Assembly (NCBI GenBank): GCA_945918815.1
Contig: CAMEIU010000031.1
Coordinates: 1 to 15,231, forward strand
Origin: an uncultured Clostridia bacterium
Lineage (GTDB): Bacteria; Bacillota; Clostridia; Oscillospirales; Oscillospiraceae
DNA: 15,231 nt
Direction: 5' to 3'
Shown here: positions 1-7,098 of the stretch, one piece after another
Numbering within the stretch: position 1 is the first letter of the stretch
Layout: each line of letters opens with the position of its first letter
The notes under the pieces: generated by a model
What the model saw: only the letters and a program-made list of their open reading frames with translations
Database searches by the model: none
What the model was told of the DNA's origin: nothing
Program-made: the position numbers and the translations under genes

Positions 1-2727
1 CCGCACTGCTTCTGGCAGCGTAATGCTCACAGAAACCTCTACAGATTGGCCGCCTTTCACCGGAATTGTTCCGGTCTGCAGATCCCGCAGCAGGAGATAG
101 GCATCATACGTTGTAACAGCACCGTCGCTATCCAGATCGGCAACAGGCTTGATGCTGCTGCGGTTTCCGACGGCGTAGTCGAGAATGATCTGGGCATCGC
201 CAGCATCGGTATCGCCATCATTGTCAAGGTCGCAATCATAGCGTGCGGCAGACGGCGCATAGTTCACGCCATCGACCGTATAGGTCACAGATGCAGCCAG
301 GGCAGTGGTTGCAGTATCCAAATAGGAAATTCCGTCCTTCGCAAAAAGCCCCTGGGTGAAGAAGTCCGAAGAGAGTACATATCGCTGGTCGATGCTCTTC
401 ATATTGTGCAGCGTGAAATGGAAGGCATAGCTGCCGCTTCGATCCGGATCGTCACCCAGCTCTGCCTTGACCTTCCCGTCGGCCCAGGAAGCGGTGGCAT
501 CCTGGCCCATGACAAGATAGCTGTCCGCTCGGAGAACGCCGTCAATGTTTGCAAGTCCGGCGCCTTGCTGCAGTATAGACCAATAGGAGCCGTTGTCCTC
601 ATCCAGCAGGGGCTGTGCGGTAGACATCAGCAGGCTTTGCGCCAGCTGGCGGGCCGTAAGTCCAGTCTTTTCCTCCAAACCAGCCTGCCGGATATATTGT
701 GCCGCAAGCGCCACCATACCGGTAACTTGGGGAGCAGCCATGGATGTGCCGGACATATTCTCGTATGCCTTACCACCTGGCTCTTTGCCATTAACGGAGT
801 AAATTCCACCGCCGGGCGCAGTGATTTCCGGCTTCATAGTCAGGCTGCCGGGAATGCCCCAGGAGGAGAAAGAACTCATGGTATAACCCTGGACATCCGG
901 CCGACTGACAGCCACGTCGCTGCTGACATAGATCGTTCCCTCGTAGTAAAGGACCCCGCCATTGCCGTCCCTAACGGGGACGGCATTGCTCCTCAGCACA
1001 GCGCCTTCTGCTTGCGTAACAGATACGCTGGGAGCACTCTCAGTGTAGCTGGAGAGGTCCATGCTGATGGAACCATCCTGGTTGTTGTAGATAATGGACC
1101 CAATTGCCCCGGCCTTGACGGCGTTAATTGCCTTGGTGAAGAAGCTTACATTTCCACCGCGGGAGCAAACTGCAATCTTGCCTCGCAGGGCATCGCCCAC
1201 GGCTGCAAAGTCTTCCTCCGTGCCGAAGCCGTCGATGAAGATATAGCCCTGCTCTCCGGCCAAAGTGTCCATAGGCGCATTCTTATACTCTGTTTCAGAA
1301 TAGAAAATCATGCGCTCGCCGGACTTGATGTAGGGACCGGTATTGCCCACATTGTCCACAGACGCAACAGAAAGGGCGTTCTTCGAGGTACCGGGAGTGC
1401 CGGTGGTGGTCATGCTGATATCGGTAGCATAGAGCTTTCCGGTGGGACTGTTGCTGTTTTCCATCCAGGTTCCGGAGTTGCCTGCGGACATTACAGCAAC
1501 AATGCCGCTCTCGGAGAGATTTTCCAGAATCTGCTGATAACTATCTTCCTGATTACGGTTCCATCCTGGGAATCCGGAACCCAGAGAGAGGTTTACGGCG
1601 TCACAATCCAGAAGAATCGCGTCCTCGATAGCAACCATGTAATCCGGCTCGTAGGCACCGCCCCGAGCGCCGAAGACCTTCATCGTGATAATCTGTGCGT
1701 CCGGTGCAGTACCTTGCGTCTTTACGGATTCCAGTGCGTTCGTATAGCCGCCGTTGCCATCAGGAATATAGCGATTTGCTGCAGCAATACCGGCCACATG
1801 AGAGCCATGTTCGCTTTTGCCGTCATTATCATGAGTAATATCCAGGCTTTTGTCGATATAGTTAAAGCCAAAGGGCAGCTTCTCGCTGTAATACAGGTCG
1901 TCTGCCGTGTAATTTCTGCCCATAACCGTCTCGTAAATGTTCAGCTGCGGCAGCTTGCTTGCAATTTCTTCACGATCCAGCAGATCAAGCCCGGCAATGT
2001 ACTCCTCCGTGCTCTGGCCGGCCTCCAGGGCATTCTGCTCCAAGGCGTGGCGATATCCTGCTTCAGAAAAAGACTGGTGATCCGTGTCTGTGCCGGTATC
2101 AATAATCGCGATGCGGCTGCCGGCGCCCGTGTACCCGGCCGCCCAGGCAGTCGCTGCCCCGGTCATCTCTGTAGAGGTAGACATGTTGGGATCCACGGCT
2201 TCCTCCTGCTCCAGTACACACGGATCATATCGCTGTTCGAGTATCACGCTGGCAACGCCCGGCACTGCCTCGATCTTTTCAATTTCACCATATGCGACAT
2301 TGGCGGAGATGATATTGGCAGCCAGCGTCATGTTCCACACAACATCCAGCGGCACACCGTTCAGTGCCTGCCGTGAGATTGAGCGTGTAATTGTATTCTG
2401 GTCTGTCTGAAGCTTCCGGCGGTAGGCCATGGCAGAGTTGTTCTCCGCTATGCCTTCTGTGGGAAAGCCTGCCTCCAGCGTCGAGGGCTTGTCCAGTACA
2501 ATGCTGACACGGACCATATCCGTATCTGCATAGTCGGCGTCCTCGTCCACTTCACTGGCTGTTGCCTGCTGCATAGGAAAAGCTTCCTGTTCATGATTCT
2601 CCACCTGGGTAAAATGGAGAGACTGAACATCGGAACGCTCTGCGGCCATGGCTGAAGGGAAACAGCCCAACAGCAATATCACTGACAAAGCCAGTGATAG
2701 CAGGCGGAATGTAACTTTCGTTCTCAT
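1..2727 (-). CDS. Secreted subtilisin-family (S8) serine peptidase with PA, Fn3-like and internal dockerin domains, 3' end outside window
   Basis: The first 909 residues are in the window, read from the ATG at 2727, which follows AAAGGAG at good spacing. Residues 1-29 are a signal peptide; AMA-A near residue 28 fits signal peptidase I, though LLGC at 19-22 could be a weak lipobox. A propeptide-like region covers about 70-190. The S8 catalytic triad is Asp210 (IIDTGTD), His307 (HGSHVAG) and Ser662 (GTSMAAP), with oxyanion Asn417 (SAGNSG). A PA insert spans about 470-590, as in lactocepin and C5a-peptidase relatives. A beta-rich Fn3-like region starts near 750. It is interrupted at about 829-885 by two calcium-loop repeats of dockerin type (DLDNDGDTDAGDA and DLDSDGAVTTYDA), then resumes with SVEVSVSITLP. 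Known for the family: cleavage of extracellular proteins. Inferred: export, with attachment to a cohesin or an intramolecular role for the dockerin. The C-terminal anchor is not visible. Confidence 0.95.
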   Translation of the reverse strand, partial: MRTKVTFRLLSLALSVILLLGCFPSAMAAERSDVQSLHFTQVENHEQEAFPMQQATASEVDEDADYADTDMVRVSIVLDKPSTLEAGFPTEGIAENNSAMAYRRKLQTDQNTITRSISRQALNGVPLDVVWNMTLAANIISANVAYGEIEKIEAVPGVASVILEQRYDPCVLEQEEAVDPNMSTSTEMTGAATAWAAGYTGAGSRIAIIDTGTDTDHQSFSEAGYRHALEQNALEAGQSTEEYIAGLDLLDREEIASKLPQLNIYETVMGRNYTADDLYYSEKLPFGFNYIDKSLDITHDNDGKSEHGSHVAGIAAANRYIPDGNGGYTNALESVKTQGTAPDAQIITMKVFGARGGAYEPDYMVAIEDAILLDCDAVNLSLGSGFPGWNRNQEDSYQQILENLSESGIVAVMSAGNSGTWMENSNSPTGKLYATDISMTTTGTPGTSKNALSVASVDNVGNTGPYIKSGERMIFYSETEYKNAPMDTLAGEQGYIFIDGFGTEEDFAAVGDALRGKIAVCSRGGNVSFFTKAINAVKAGAIGSIIYNNQDGSISMDLSSYTESAPSVSVTQAEGAVLRSNAVPVRDGNGGVLYYEGTIYVSSDVAVSRPDVQGYTMSSFSSWGIPGSLTMKPEITAPGGGIYSVNGKEPGGKAYENMSGTSMAAPQVTGMVALAAQYIRQAGLEEKTGLTARQLAQSLLMSTAQPLLDEDNGSYWSILQQGAGLANIDGVLRADSYLVMGQDATASWADGKVKAELGDDPDRSGSYAFHFTLHNMKSIDQRYVLSSDFFTQGLFAKDGISYLDTATTALAASVTYTVDGVNYAPSAARYDCDLDNDGDTDAGDAQIILDYAVGNRSSIKPVADLDSDGAVTTYDAYLLLRDLQTGTIPVKGGQSVEVSVSITLPEAVR

Positions 2728-2771
2728 GGTAATACTCCTTTCGATAAGCTCTGCTGGATTCAGAAGCGCTC

Positions 2772-2806
2772 ATATTACGCTTTGACGTAATATATAATAA
2801 GCTTAT
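2772..2806. promoter_or_regulatory. Two palindromes near the start of the S8 peptidase transcript
   Basis: ATATTACG (2772-2779) and CGTAATAT (2786-2793) form a perfect 8-base inverted repeat around a 6-base centre. ATAAGCTTAT (2797-2806) is a perfect 10-base palindrome. Both lie just downstream of the -10 box at 2812-2817, about where transcription should begin, which is a usual place for a repressor operator. The neighbouring ArsR-type regulator (3209-4330) is an obvious but unproven candidate ligand. Confidence 0.45.
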
Positions 2807-2811
2807 AGCGA

Positions 2812-2840
2812 AGTATAATCATTGAAGCAGGTGATGTCAA
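2812..2840 (-). promoter_or_regulatory. SigA-type promoter for the S8 peptidase
   Basis: On the minus strand there is a perfect -35 box TTGACA (2835-2840), a 17-base spacer and a -10 box TATACT (2812-2817; 5 of 6 consensus bases). The box lies 85 bases upstream of the ATG at 2727, leaving a 5' leader of about 75-80 bases that contains the palindromes. This is one of the two best promoter matches in the window. Confidence 0.75.
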
Positions 2841-3208
2841 GGTATCTTGATGAATCTTGTAATAAAACTGCAAATAAAAAGCAGTCCAGCACGCCAGGGC
2901 CACAAAATTATCCAAACAGGGCGGCTATACGCAAAAACGGAATAAGGAAAAATGACATGTTGTATGCATTTTCTTCCGATAAAGATGGAAATTGCGCATA
3001 ACCAATCCTTTGAACGATCCATCGCTATCAGACAGCTGTCAGCCGCCTTTGGAGACAAACGCCCAGTTCAGTACAAGACCGAACTGGGCGCTTCGTGATA
3101 TGGTGTTTTTCGTTGGCGGCTTTTCAGCAACAGGCGCAACGCTGCCAGAGGGTATATGGTAAAACTCGCAGGGTGCGGAACCTCGCTGTTGTTTGACCCT
3201 CCTCGCTC
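2841..3208. other. Intergenic region without a supported gene
   Basis: This stretch separates the S8 peptidase promoter from the stop codon of the ArsR-type regulator. I see one clear hairpin (3060-3090) and no gene I can support. A 73-codon minus-strand frame at 2837-3058 would need a TTG start, has no ribosome site, and runs into the peptidase's -35 box. The part at 3091-3208 holds only short imperfect inverted repeats. Confidence 0.5.
3060..3090 (-). terminator. Probable terminator after the ArsR-type regulator
   Basis: CGCCCAGTTC (3060-3069) pairs perfectly with GAACTGGGCG (3081-3090) around an 11-base loop. Read on the minus strand the stem is followed by GTTTGTCTCC, only a weak U tract. 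It lies about 120 bases past the regulator's stop codon and before the peptidase promoter, so a terminator or an RNA 3'-end stabiliser fits best. Confidence 0.5.
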
Positions 3209-4330
3209 TCATTCAGCCAACAACATACTTTTCACGGTGTCAAGCAGTGATGATAGTGCTCGGCGTTCCAAAACGTAGTAAATACGGTTTTCCTTTCGTT
3301 GGGCCCGAACCAAGCCCGCATCCAACAAAAGAGACATATGACGAGATATCGTGGCCGTCGTAAGCCCCATCTCTCGGGAAAGCGCCTGACAATAGGTACT
3401 ACTATGGCTGATACGCCGCATGATCTCAAATTTACTGCGATCGCCGAGAACCCGCAACAGACTGCATATGGATTCCTCCGTCGTCTGCAACCGTTCAAGA
3501 TGAATATTCAGGCTCAGCAGCACACCGAGATAGAGCTGGTGAAACGGCTTTTCCTCCTGTGTATCATACGTAAAAAGGATATCACTCACCGCCATCAGGC
3601 TGATATTGATATATACATCCAGGGAATCCTCTCGGATCGTCTGATTGGTGACATTTTCCAGCAAATCCTGGATGGAGTGGTCTGAAAAGTACTGACTCCA
3701 GTTGTTGTAGGTTTTTTCTGTCAGGGAACATACACGCTCCAACACCGGCGCGATCTGCTGAGCCACAGGCTTCAGCAGCGATGCCATTTCCTGAAGCGCT
3801 TTGGGAAAATCCTTCAACAGTTTATAGATTCTCCAGCAATACTGTTCGCCCAACGCCAATTGCTCCAACTGATCAATCAGTGAGGGTACCGTCTCCCCCT
3901 CCGCTGGGGTGCGAAAGCTGATGCCGCCGCTGTTGATATTTGTGATCAGGAACGGCCGCGAAAGTCGTGCCTCAGCTGATGCCAGGGTCTGGCGCAGGCT
4001 GTCCTCAAAGTCGGTGATCCGGATATCCAGAAAACTGTAAACCATGAGTTTTGCAAGGCAGATGTTTTGCCATTGACTCTCGGTTTCCCACTTACCGAAA
4101 TAGTATTGCATTGCCGGATCCTCCGGGAGCTGGTCGCAAATGTCATATACCTTTTGGAGCTCCTGGCAGATCTTTTCCATTCGCTGCCTTTCCTCACCGT
4201 TGAGGTGGGCGCCATACTTTCGGAAGAGGTCCGCTTTCCTGCGTTCCACGGAGATATCGTTTGTCCACTGGTACAATGTCTCGATGGTCTCATAGAGAAG
4301 CACTGGTCTCCGCAGCACATAGTTTGCCAT
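3209..4330 (-). CDS. Transcriptional regulator with C-terminal ArsR-type winged helix and long uncharacterised N-terminal part
   Basis: The protein has 373 residues if it starts at the ATG at 4330. The last 90 residues (about 283-373) form a typical ArsR-type winged helix-turn-helix: a helix with RVLGDRSKFEIMRRI, a recognition helix around TTATISRHMSLL (about 324-335), then a wing with RKENRIYYVLE. The metal-binding ELCVCD motif of ArsR/SmtB sensors is absent, so metal sensing is unlikely. Residues 1-280 are mostly helical in character and I do not recognise a domain there; it is probably a ligand-sensing or dimerisation module, as in other long clostridial ArsR-type proteins. The start is uncertain. 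An in-frame TTG at 4381 would add 17 residues. A strong AAGGAGG lies between the two, but a 7-base hairpin separates it from the ATG. The S8 peptidase lies downstream on the same strand, behind its own promoter. Confidence 0.85.
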   Translation of the reverse strand: MANYVLRRPVLLYETIETLYQWTNDISVERRKADLFRKYGAHLNGEERQRMEKICQELQKVYDICDQLPEDPAMQYYFGKWETESQWQNICLAKLMVYSFLDIRITDFEDSLRQTLASAEARLSRPFLITNINSGGISFRTPAEGETVPSLIDQLEQLALGEQYCWRIYKLLKDFPKALQEMASLLKPVAQQIAPVLERVCSLTEKTYNNWSQYFSDHSIQDLLENVTNQTIREDSLDVYINISLMAVSDILFTYDTQEEKPFHQLYLGVLLSLNIHLERLQTTEESICSLLRVLGDRSKFEIMRRISHSSTYCQALSREMGLTTATISRHMSLLLDAGLVRAQRKENRIYYVLERRALSSLLDTVKSMLLAE

Positions 4331-4343
4331 GGCATTATCCCCA

Positions 4344-4361
4344 TTCCGCACAATTGCGGAA
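4344..4361. promoter_or_regulatory. Hairpin or palindrome at the regulator's translation start
   Basis: TTCCGCA (4344-4350) and TGCGGAA (4355-4361) are perfect inverted repeats around four bases. On the minus strand they sit between an AAGGAGG sequence and the ATG at 4330. As RNA, a tight hairpin would shape initiation; as DNA, it could be an autoregulatory site. It resembles two other TTCC...GGAA palindromes upstream. Confidence 0.45.
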
Positions 4362-4445
4362 CAGCCTCCTTCCTTTTCCAAGGTTCCTTTCTCATCCGGG
4401 AATTTTTCTTATTTTAACATGGATCTCCTTTGCCTGTCAATTGGC

Positions 4446-4535
4446 CTGAAACAAGGGCTGCTGGGCGGATCTGAAACAAGCCGCGAAGCGGATTGCTGAT
4501 GAAGCCAAGTGGCAGGCGTCAGGATGCCGCTTGGC
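4446..4535. repeat. Intergenic structured segment: direct repeats and hairpins
   Basis: CTGAAACAAG occurs at 4446-4455 and again at 4471-4480. CCGC-GAA-GCGG (4481-4491) makes a small hairpin. GCCAAGTGGCA (4504-4514) pairs with TGCCGCTTGGC (4525-4535) with a single T/G pair, giving an 11-base stem. Neither hairpin is followed by a T run on either strand, so they are not ordinary terminators. The density of structure without a gene recalls dispersed intergenic repeats, but a genome copy count is needed to call it one. Confidence 0.4.
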
Positions 4536-4566
4536 AGATGGAAGAAGGCAGTCTGATAGGGCGTTT

Positions 4567-4716
4567 TCAGAGTTGCCCCGGCTTTATTTCCCGTAAATTG
4601 GAAATTATACATGTTTTGCAGCGAGACTTCCTATTGGAACGAAACATCCAGTTCGGACACTTCTCTGGGGTACTCCCGCAGCTCGTCCGGGGCGCTTTTT
4701 TGCTTTTAATCTTCAT
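4567..4716 (-). pseudogene. Remnant of a MalG-type sugar ABC permease (N-terminus only)
   Basis: The ATG at 4716 begins four bases after the stop of the upstream permease, the usual arrangement for MalF/MalG pairs of CUT1 transporters. The first residues (MKIKSKKAPRTS) are a basic leader like that of MalG proteins. The frame then stops after 49 residues without any membrane segment, where about 275-300 residues with six membrane segments are expected. A different frame just downstream reads DELREYPREVSELDVSFQ before a TAG, which looks more protein-like and may be the tail of another gene joined by a deletion. The assignment to MalG rests on position and the short leader, so it is an inference. 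Confidence 0.45.
4586..4639 (-). promoter_or_regulatory. Candidate promoter region with two TTCC/GGAA palindromes
   Basis: On the minus strand a perfect TATAAT (4604-4609) lies upstream of the ArsR-type regulator gene, but no good -35 box is found at 16-18 bases. ATTTCC/GGAAAT (arms 4586-4591 and 4600-4605) and TTCC/GGAA (4628-4631 and 4636-4639) flank or overlap it. If it is a promoter, it may depend on an activator or be controlled by the regulator itself. The leader to the gene would then be over 200 bases. Confidence 0.35.
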
Positions 4717-4720
4717 AGGC

Positions 4721-5635
4721 TCAGCTCCAATCGTCCAGCTTGTTGGAGATCCGCATCTCCACAACGGTGATGACGGCCACGATCAGCAGCAGAATAAACG
4801 CCAGGGCGCAGGCCTTGCCCAGGTCCGTGCCGATCACAAACGCCCTCAGATAGATCATATAGTCGATGGTCGTCGTGGCGTAGCCGGGGCCGCCGTTGGT
4901 GATGGAGAAGATGATGGCGAACAAGCCCGTAAACACATTGATGATGGAGGTGATAATGGAATACTCGATGACGCGGCCCAGCATGGGAATGACAATATGG
5001 AACATCCTCTTCCAATAGCCGCATCCGTCCAGCGTGGCCGCTTCCAGCACCGAGGGATCGATGGACGACAGGCCCCCGGTGAAGATCATGGCCTGCCAGC
5101 CGATGTTGATCCAGACCAGTACAAACATGATGACGCCCCGCGCCAGCCATGGATGGCTGAGCCAATCCAATGCCAATCCCCCGAGCCCGATCGCCTGCAA
5201 GGCCGTGTTGATGGGGCCGGAGTAGCCGAAGAACACCTTGATCAGGAAGCCCAAAACCACCTAGGACAGCATCTGCGGCAGGCAGATCACCGCCCGGAAA
5301 AACTTCCAGCCGGCGCATTCCTGGTACAGCAGCAGCGCCACCATCAGGCCCAGCAGCAGGGTGACCGGGATGTAGAGCAGGAAGAAGAAGTTGTTCAGGA
5401 GCAGGGTCCAGAACTGCCCCTGGGTGATCAGCTCGGCATAATTGCGCAAGCCGATGAAATCATTTTTGAACAGGCCGTCCCAATTGGTGAAGCTTTTTGA
5501 AAAAACCGTGATAATGCTGTACGCCTGAATGGCAACAATGACAACCATGGCGGGCAGCACCGACAGCGCGCCCTGCCGTTCCTTCCGTTTCTGAATGACG
5601 CTTCTTTTCCCCGCGCCTGTTTTTGCAGCCGTCAA
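4721..5635 (-). pseudogene. MalF-type sugar ABC transporter permease interrupted by an in-frame TAG
   Basis: Read as one frame from a TTG at 5635 (GAGG eight bases upstream), the product would be 304 residues, a normal length for a CUT1 permease. An in-frame TAG at 5261-5263 (residue 125) cuts it after PQMLS, and the frame resumes without any shift as VVLGFLIKVFFGY. The second half keeps the signature EAATLDGCGYWKRMF (Glu near residue 198), which contacts the ATPase, and ends after several membrane segments with ISNKLDDWS. Apart from the TAG I see no damage. Known role: half of the membrane channel importing oligosaccharides. The gene follows the GH4 glycosidase on the same strand. It is either a recent single-base pseudogene (TCG, CAG or TGG to TAG), a read-through case or a sequencing error. 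Without a partner permease it would probably not work alone. Confidence 0.85.
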
Positions 5636-5653
5636 TACAATCGCCTCACTCTG

Positions 5654-6979
5654 TCAGAATTCCAGTTTGTAGGTGGGAAACTGCGGCAGATAGTCCCGGT
5701 TCTGCCACATCAGTTCCTCCGTCATGGCCTTGATCTCGTCAAAGGAGCAGACAGCCGCCGTCAGAGGATCGTTGGCAATGGCGCAGAAAATCTTTTTGAT
5801 GTCGCCTTCTATGGCCCCCTCCGCCGCCAGGGTCTCGCAGCAGGCATTGGTGTGGTTGATGATCGCCAGATGCGCTGGCAGGTCTCCCGCCGCCAGAGGC
5901 TCCAGACCCCGGCGGGAGGCCAGAATGGGCACCTCCACGCAGGCGTCCCAGGGCAGATTGCGGATATAGCCCTTATTCAGAACATTGCCGTTGAAGGTCA
6001 TCATCGTATGGTCGCCCAGAAGGGCGTTGAGGATCCCGGAGGCGTATTCCCTGCCGCGCCTGAGATCCAGCGGTTGGCGGTTCCATTCCTCCACAGACTG
6101 CTTCCAGGTGTGGTCCTTTTCCTCATAGGCTTCAATTTCAAAGCCCCAGCGGCCGGGGTTGAAGCCGGTGGCATGGTCGAACCGGGCCACCAGGTCCGGC
6201 CGCTTGCGGAACCAGGGATTGTACTCGCTGTTCTGGCCGCCCTCCTCCGTGAAGTAGTGGCCCAGGAAGCGGAGGGTCTCGCATTTGTCGGGATCCTCGT
6301 TGTACACCTCCGGCCGCTCCATGGCCTGCCGGATCAAAGGAGAGACGTCCTCTCCCCGGTGGGTGATTTTCAGCAGCCAGGCCTGATGATTGAGGCCCGC
6401 ACTGAGATAATCCAACTCGGCGGCAGGCAGGCCGGTGATTTCCGCCACCTTCTCCACGGCATTCTGGACGCTGTGGCACAGGCCGACGCAGCGGACCGTG
6501 GAAGACATGCCGACGATTTTGCACAGAATGTTCATGGGGTTGGTATAGTTAAGCAGAACGGCGTTGGGACAATACCGCTCCATATCCCGGCAGACATCCA
6601 GCAGGACCGGCATGGTTCGCAGGGCCCGCATGATGCCGCCGGGGCCCCGGGTGTCGCCGCTGTTGAGATCCACGCCGTATTTTTTCGGAATCTCCAGGTC
6701 CGAGCGGAAGGTCTTGGTCCCGCCCACCAGAACGGTGCAAATCACCGCGTCGGCGCCCATGATGGCCCTGGTCCGGTCCGTCGTGGCGGAGACCGTGGCG
6801 GCGCTGCCACTTTCAGCAATGATTCGCCGGACGTCGTGCTCAATGGCGGCAAGGCGGTCCGGGTCGATGTCCATCAGAGAGAAGTGGACGCCGCGCAGGG
6901 CCGGATAGGTCAGAATGTCCCGCACCAGACCCCGGGTGAAGCCCATGCTTCCTGCGCCGATAAACGTGATCTGTCTCAT
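5654..6979 (-). CDS. Glycoside hydrolase family 4, alpha-galactosidase/alpha-glucosidase type
   Basis: The product is a 441-residue cytosolic enzyme of normal GH4 length. GH4 enzymes use NAD and a divalent metal, usually manganese, and cleave glycosides by a redox elimination mechanism. Visible are the Rossmann loop FIGAGSMGFTR (Gly8, Gly10), the nucleotide-binding acidic end SLMDID (Asp37, Asp39), the motif NSGDTRGPGG near 106-115, the substrate motif NYTNPMN (144-150), and the metal ligands Cys168 (GLCHS) and His198 (LNHQAW). These fit the AglA/MelA-like branch; the exact sugar cannot be read from sequence. The start is unusual: AAGGAGG lies 13 bases from the ATG, and the bases between contain a tandem copy of CATGAGAC. 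The gene sits between a truncated PucR-like gene and the permease genes, which suggests it once hydrolysed the imported sugar. It appears intact although its operon is decayed. Confidence 0.93.
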   Translation of the reverse strand: MRQITFIGAGSMGFTRGLVRDILTYPALRGVHFSLMDIDPDRLAAIEHDVRRIIAESGSAATVSATTDRTRAIMGADAVICTVLVGGTKTFRSDLEIPKKYGVDLNSGDTRGPGGIMRALRTMPVLLDVCRDMERYCPNAVLLNYTNPMNILCKIVGMSSTVRCVGLCHSVQNAVEKVAEITGLPAAELDYLSAGLNHQAWLLKITHRGEDVSPLIRQAMERPEVYNEDPDKCETLRFLGHYFTEEGGQNSEYNPWFRKRPDLVARFDHATGFNPGRWGFEIEAYEEKDHTWKQSVEEWNRQPLDLRRGREYASGILNALLGDHTMMTFNGNVLNKGYIRNLPWDACVEVPILASRRGLEPLAAGDLPAHLAIINHTNACCETLAAEGAIEGDIKKIFCAIANDPLTAAVCSFDEIKAMTEELMWQNRDYLPQFPTYKLEF

Positions 6980-7028
6980 GGCGTCTCATGCGCCTCCTTG
7001 TGTTTCATGGAATGTCTTGATATTAAGC

Positions 7029-7067
7029 GGGACGTCCGTCCCGGATGAAACCGGCTTCGGACGTCCC
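7029..7067. promoter_or_regulatory. Long inverted repeat between the PucR-like fragment and GH4
   Basis: GGGACGTCCG (7029-7038) and CGGACGTCCC (7058-7067) are perfect 10-base inverted repeats. Within the loop, CCGG (7041-7044) pairs with CCGG (7051-7054). On the minus strand it follows the stop at 7099 and precedes the GH4 start at 6979. No T run follows, so an intercistronic stabiliser, an attenuator, an operator or a scar from a deletion are all possible. Confidence 0.5.
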
Positions 7068-7098
7068 AATACAAATGGATCAGACCGATGGCGCGGCG

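Noticed and set aside
46..2376. A 776-codon open frame on the plus strand
   Set aside because: It lies wholly antisense to the S8 peptidase, whose triad, PA and dockerin motifs are unmistakable on the minus strand. The plus-strand translation has no family motif and no ribosome site.
2837..3058. A 73-codon minus-strand frame with a hydrophobic middle, possibly a small membrane protein
   Set aside because: It would need a TTG start, has no ribosome site, begins inside a terminator-like region and overlaps the -35 box of the peptidase promoter.
4493..5500. A 335-codon plus-strand frame rich in Asp, His, Gln and Gly
   Set aside because: It is antisense to the permease, whose membrane segments and EAA loop explain the sequence. 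The hydrophilic composition is the usual mirror image of membrane-protein codons.
5852..7048. A 398-codon plus-strand frame over the GH4 gene
   Set aside because: The GH4 enzyme on the minus strand carries all family motifs. The plus-strand product is low in sense and has no ribosome site.
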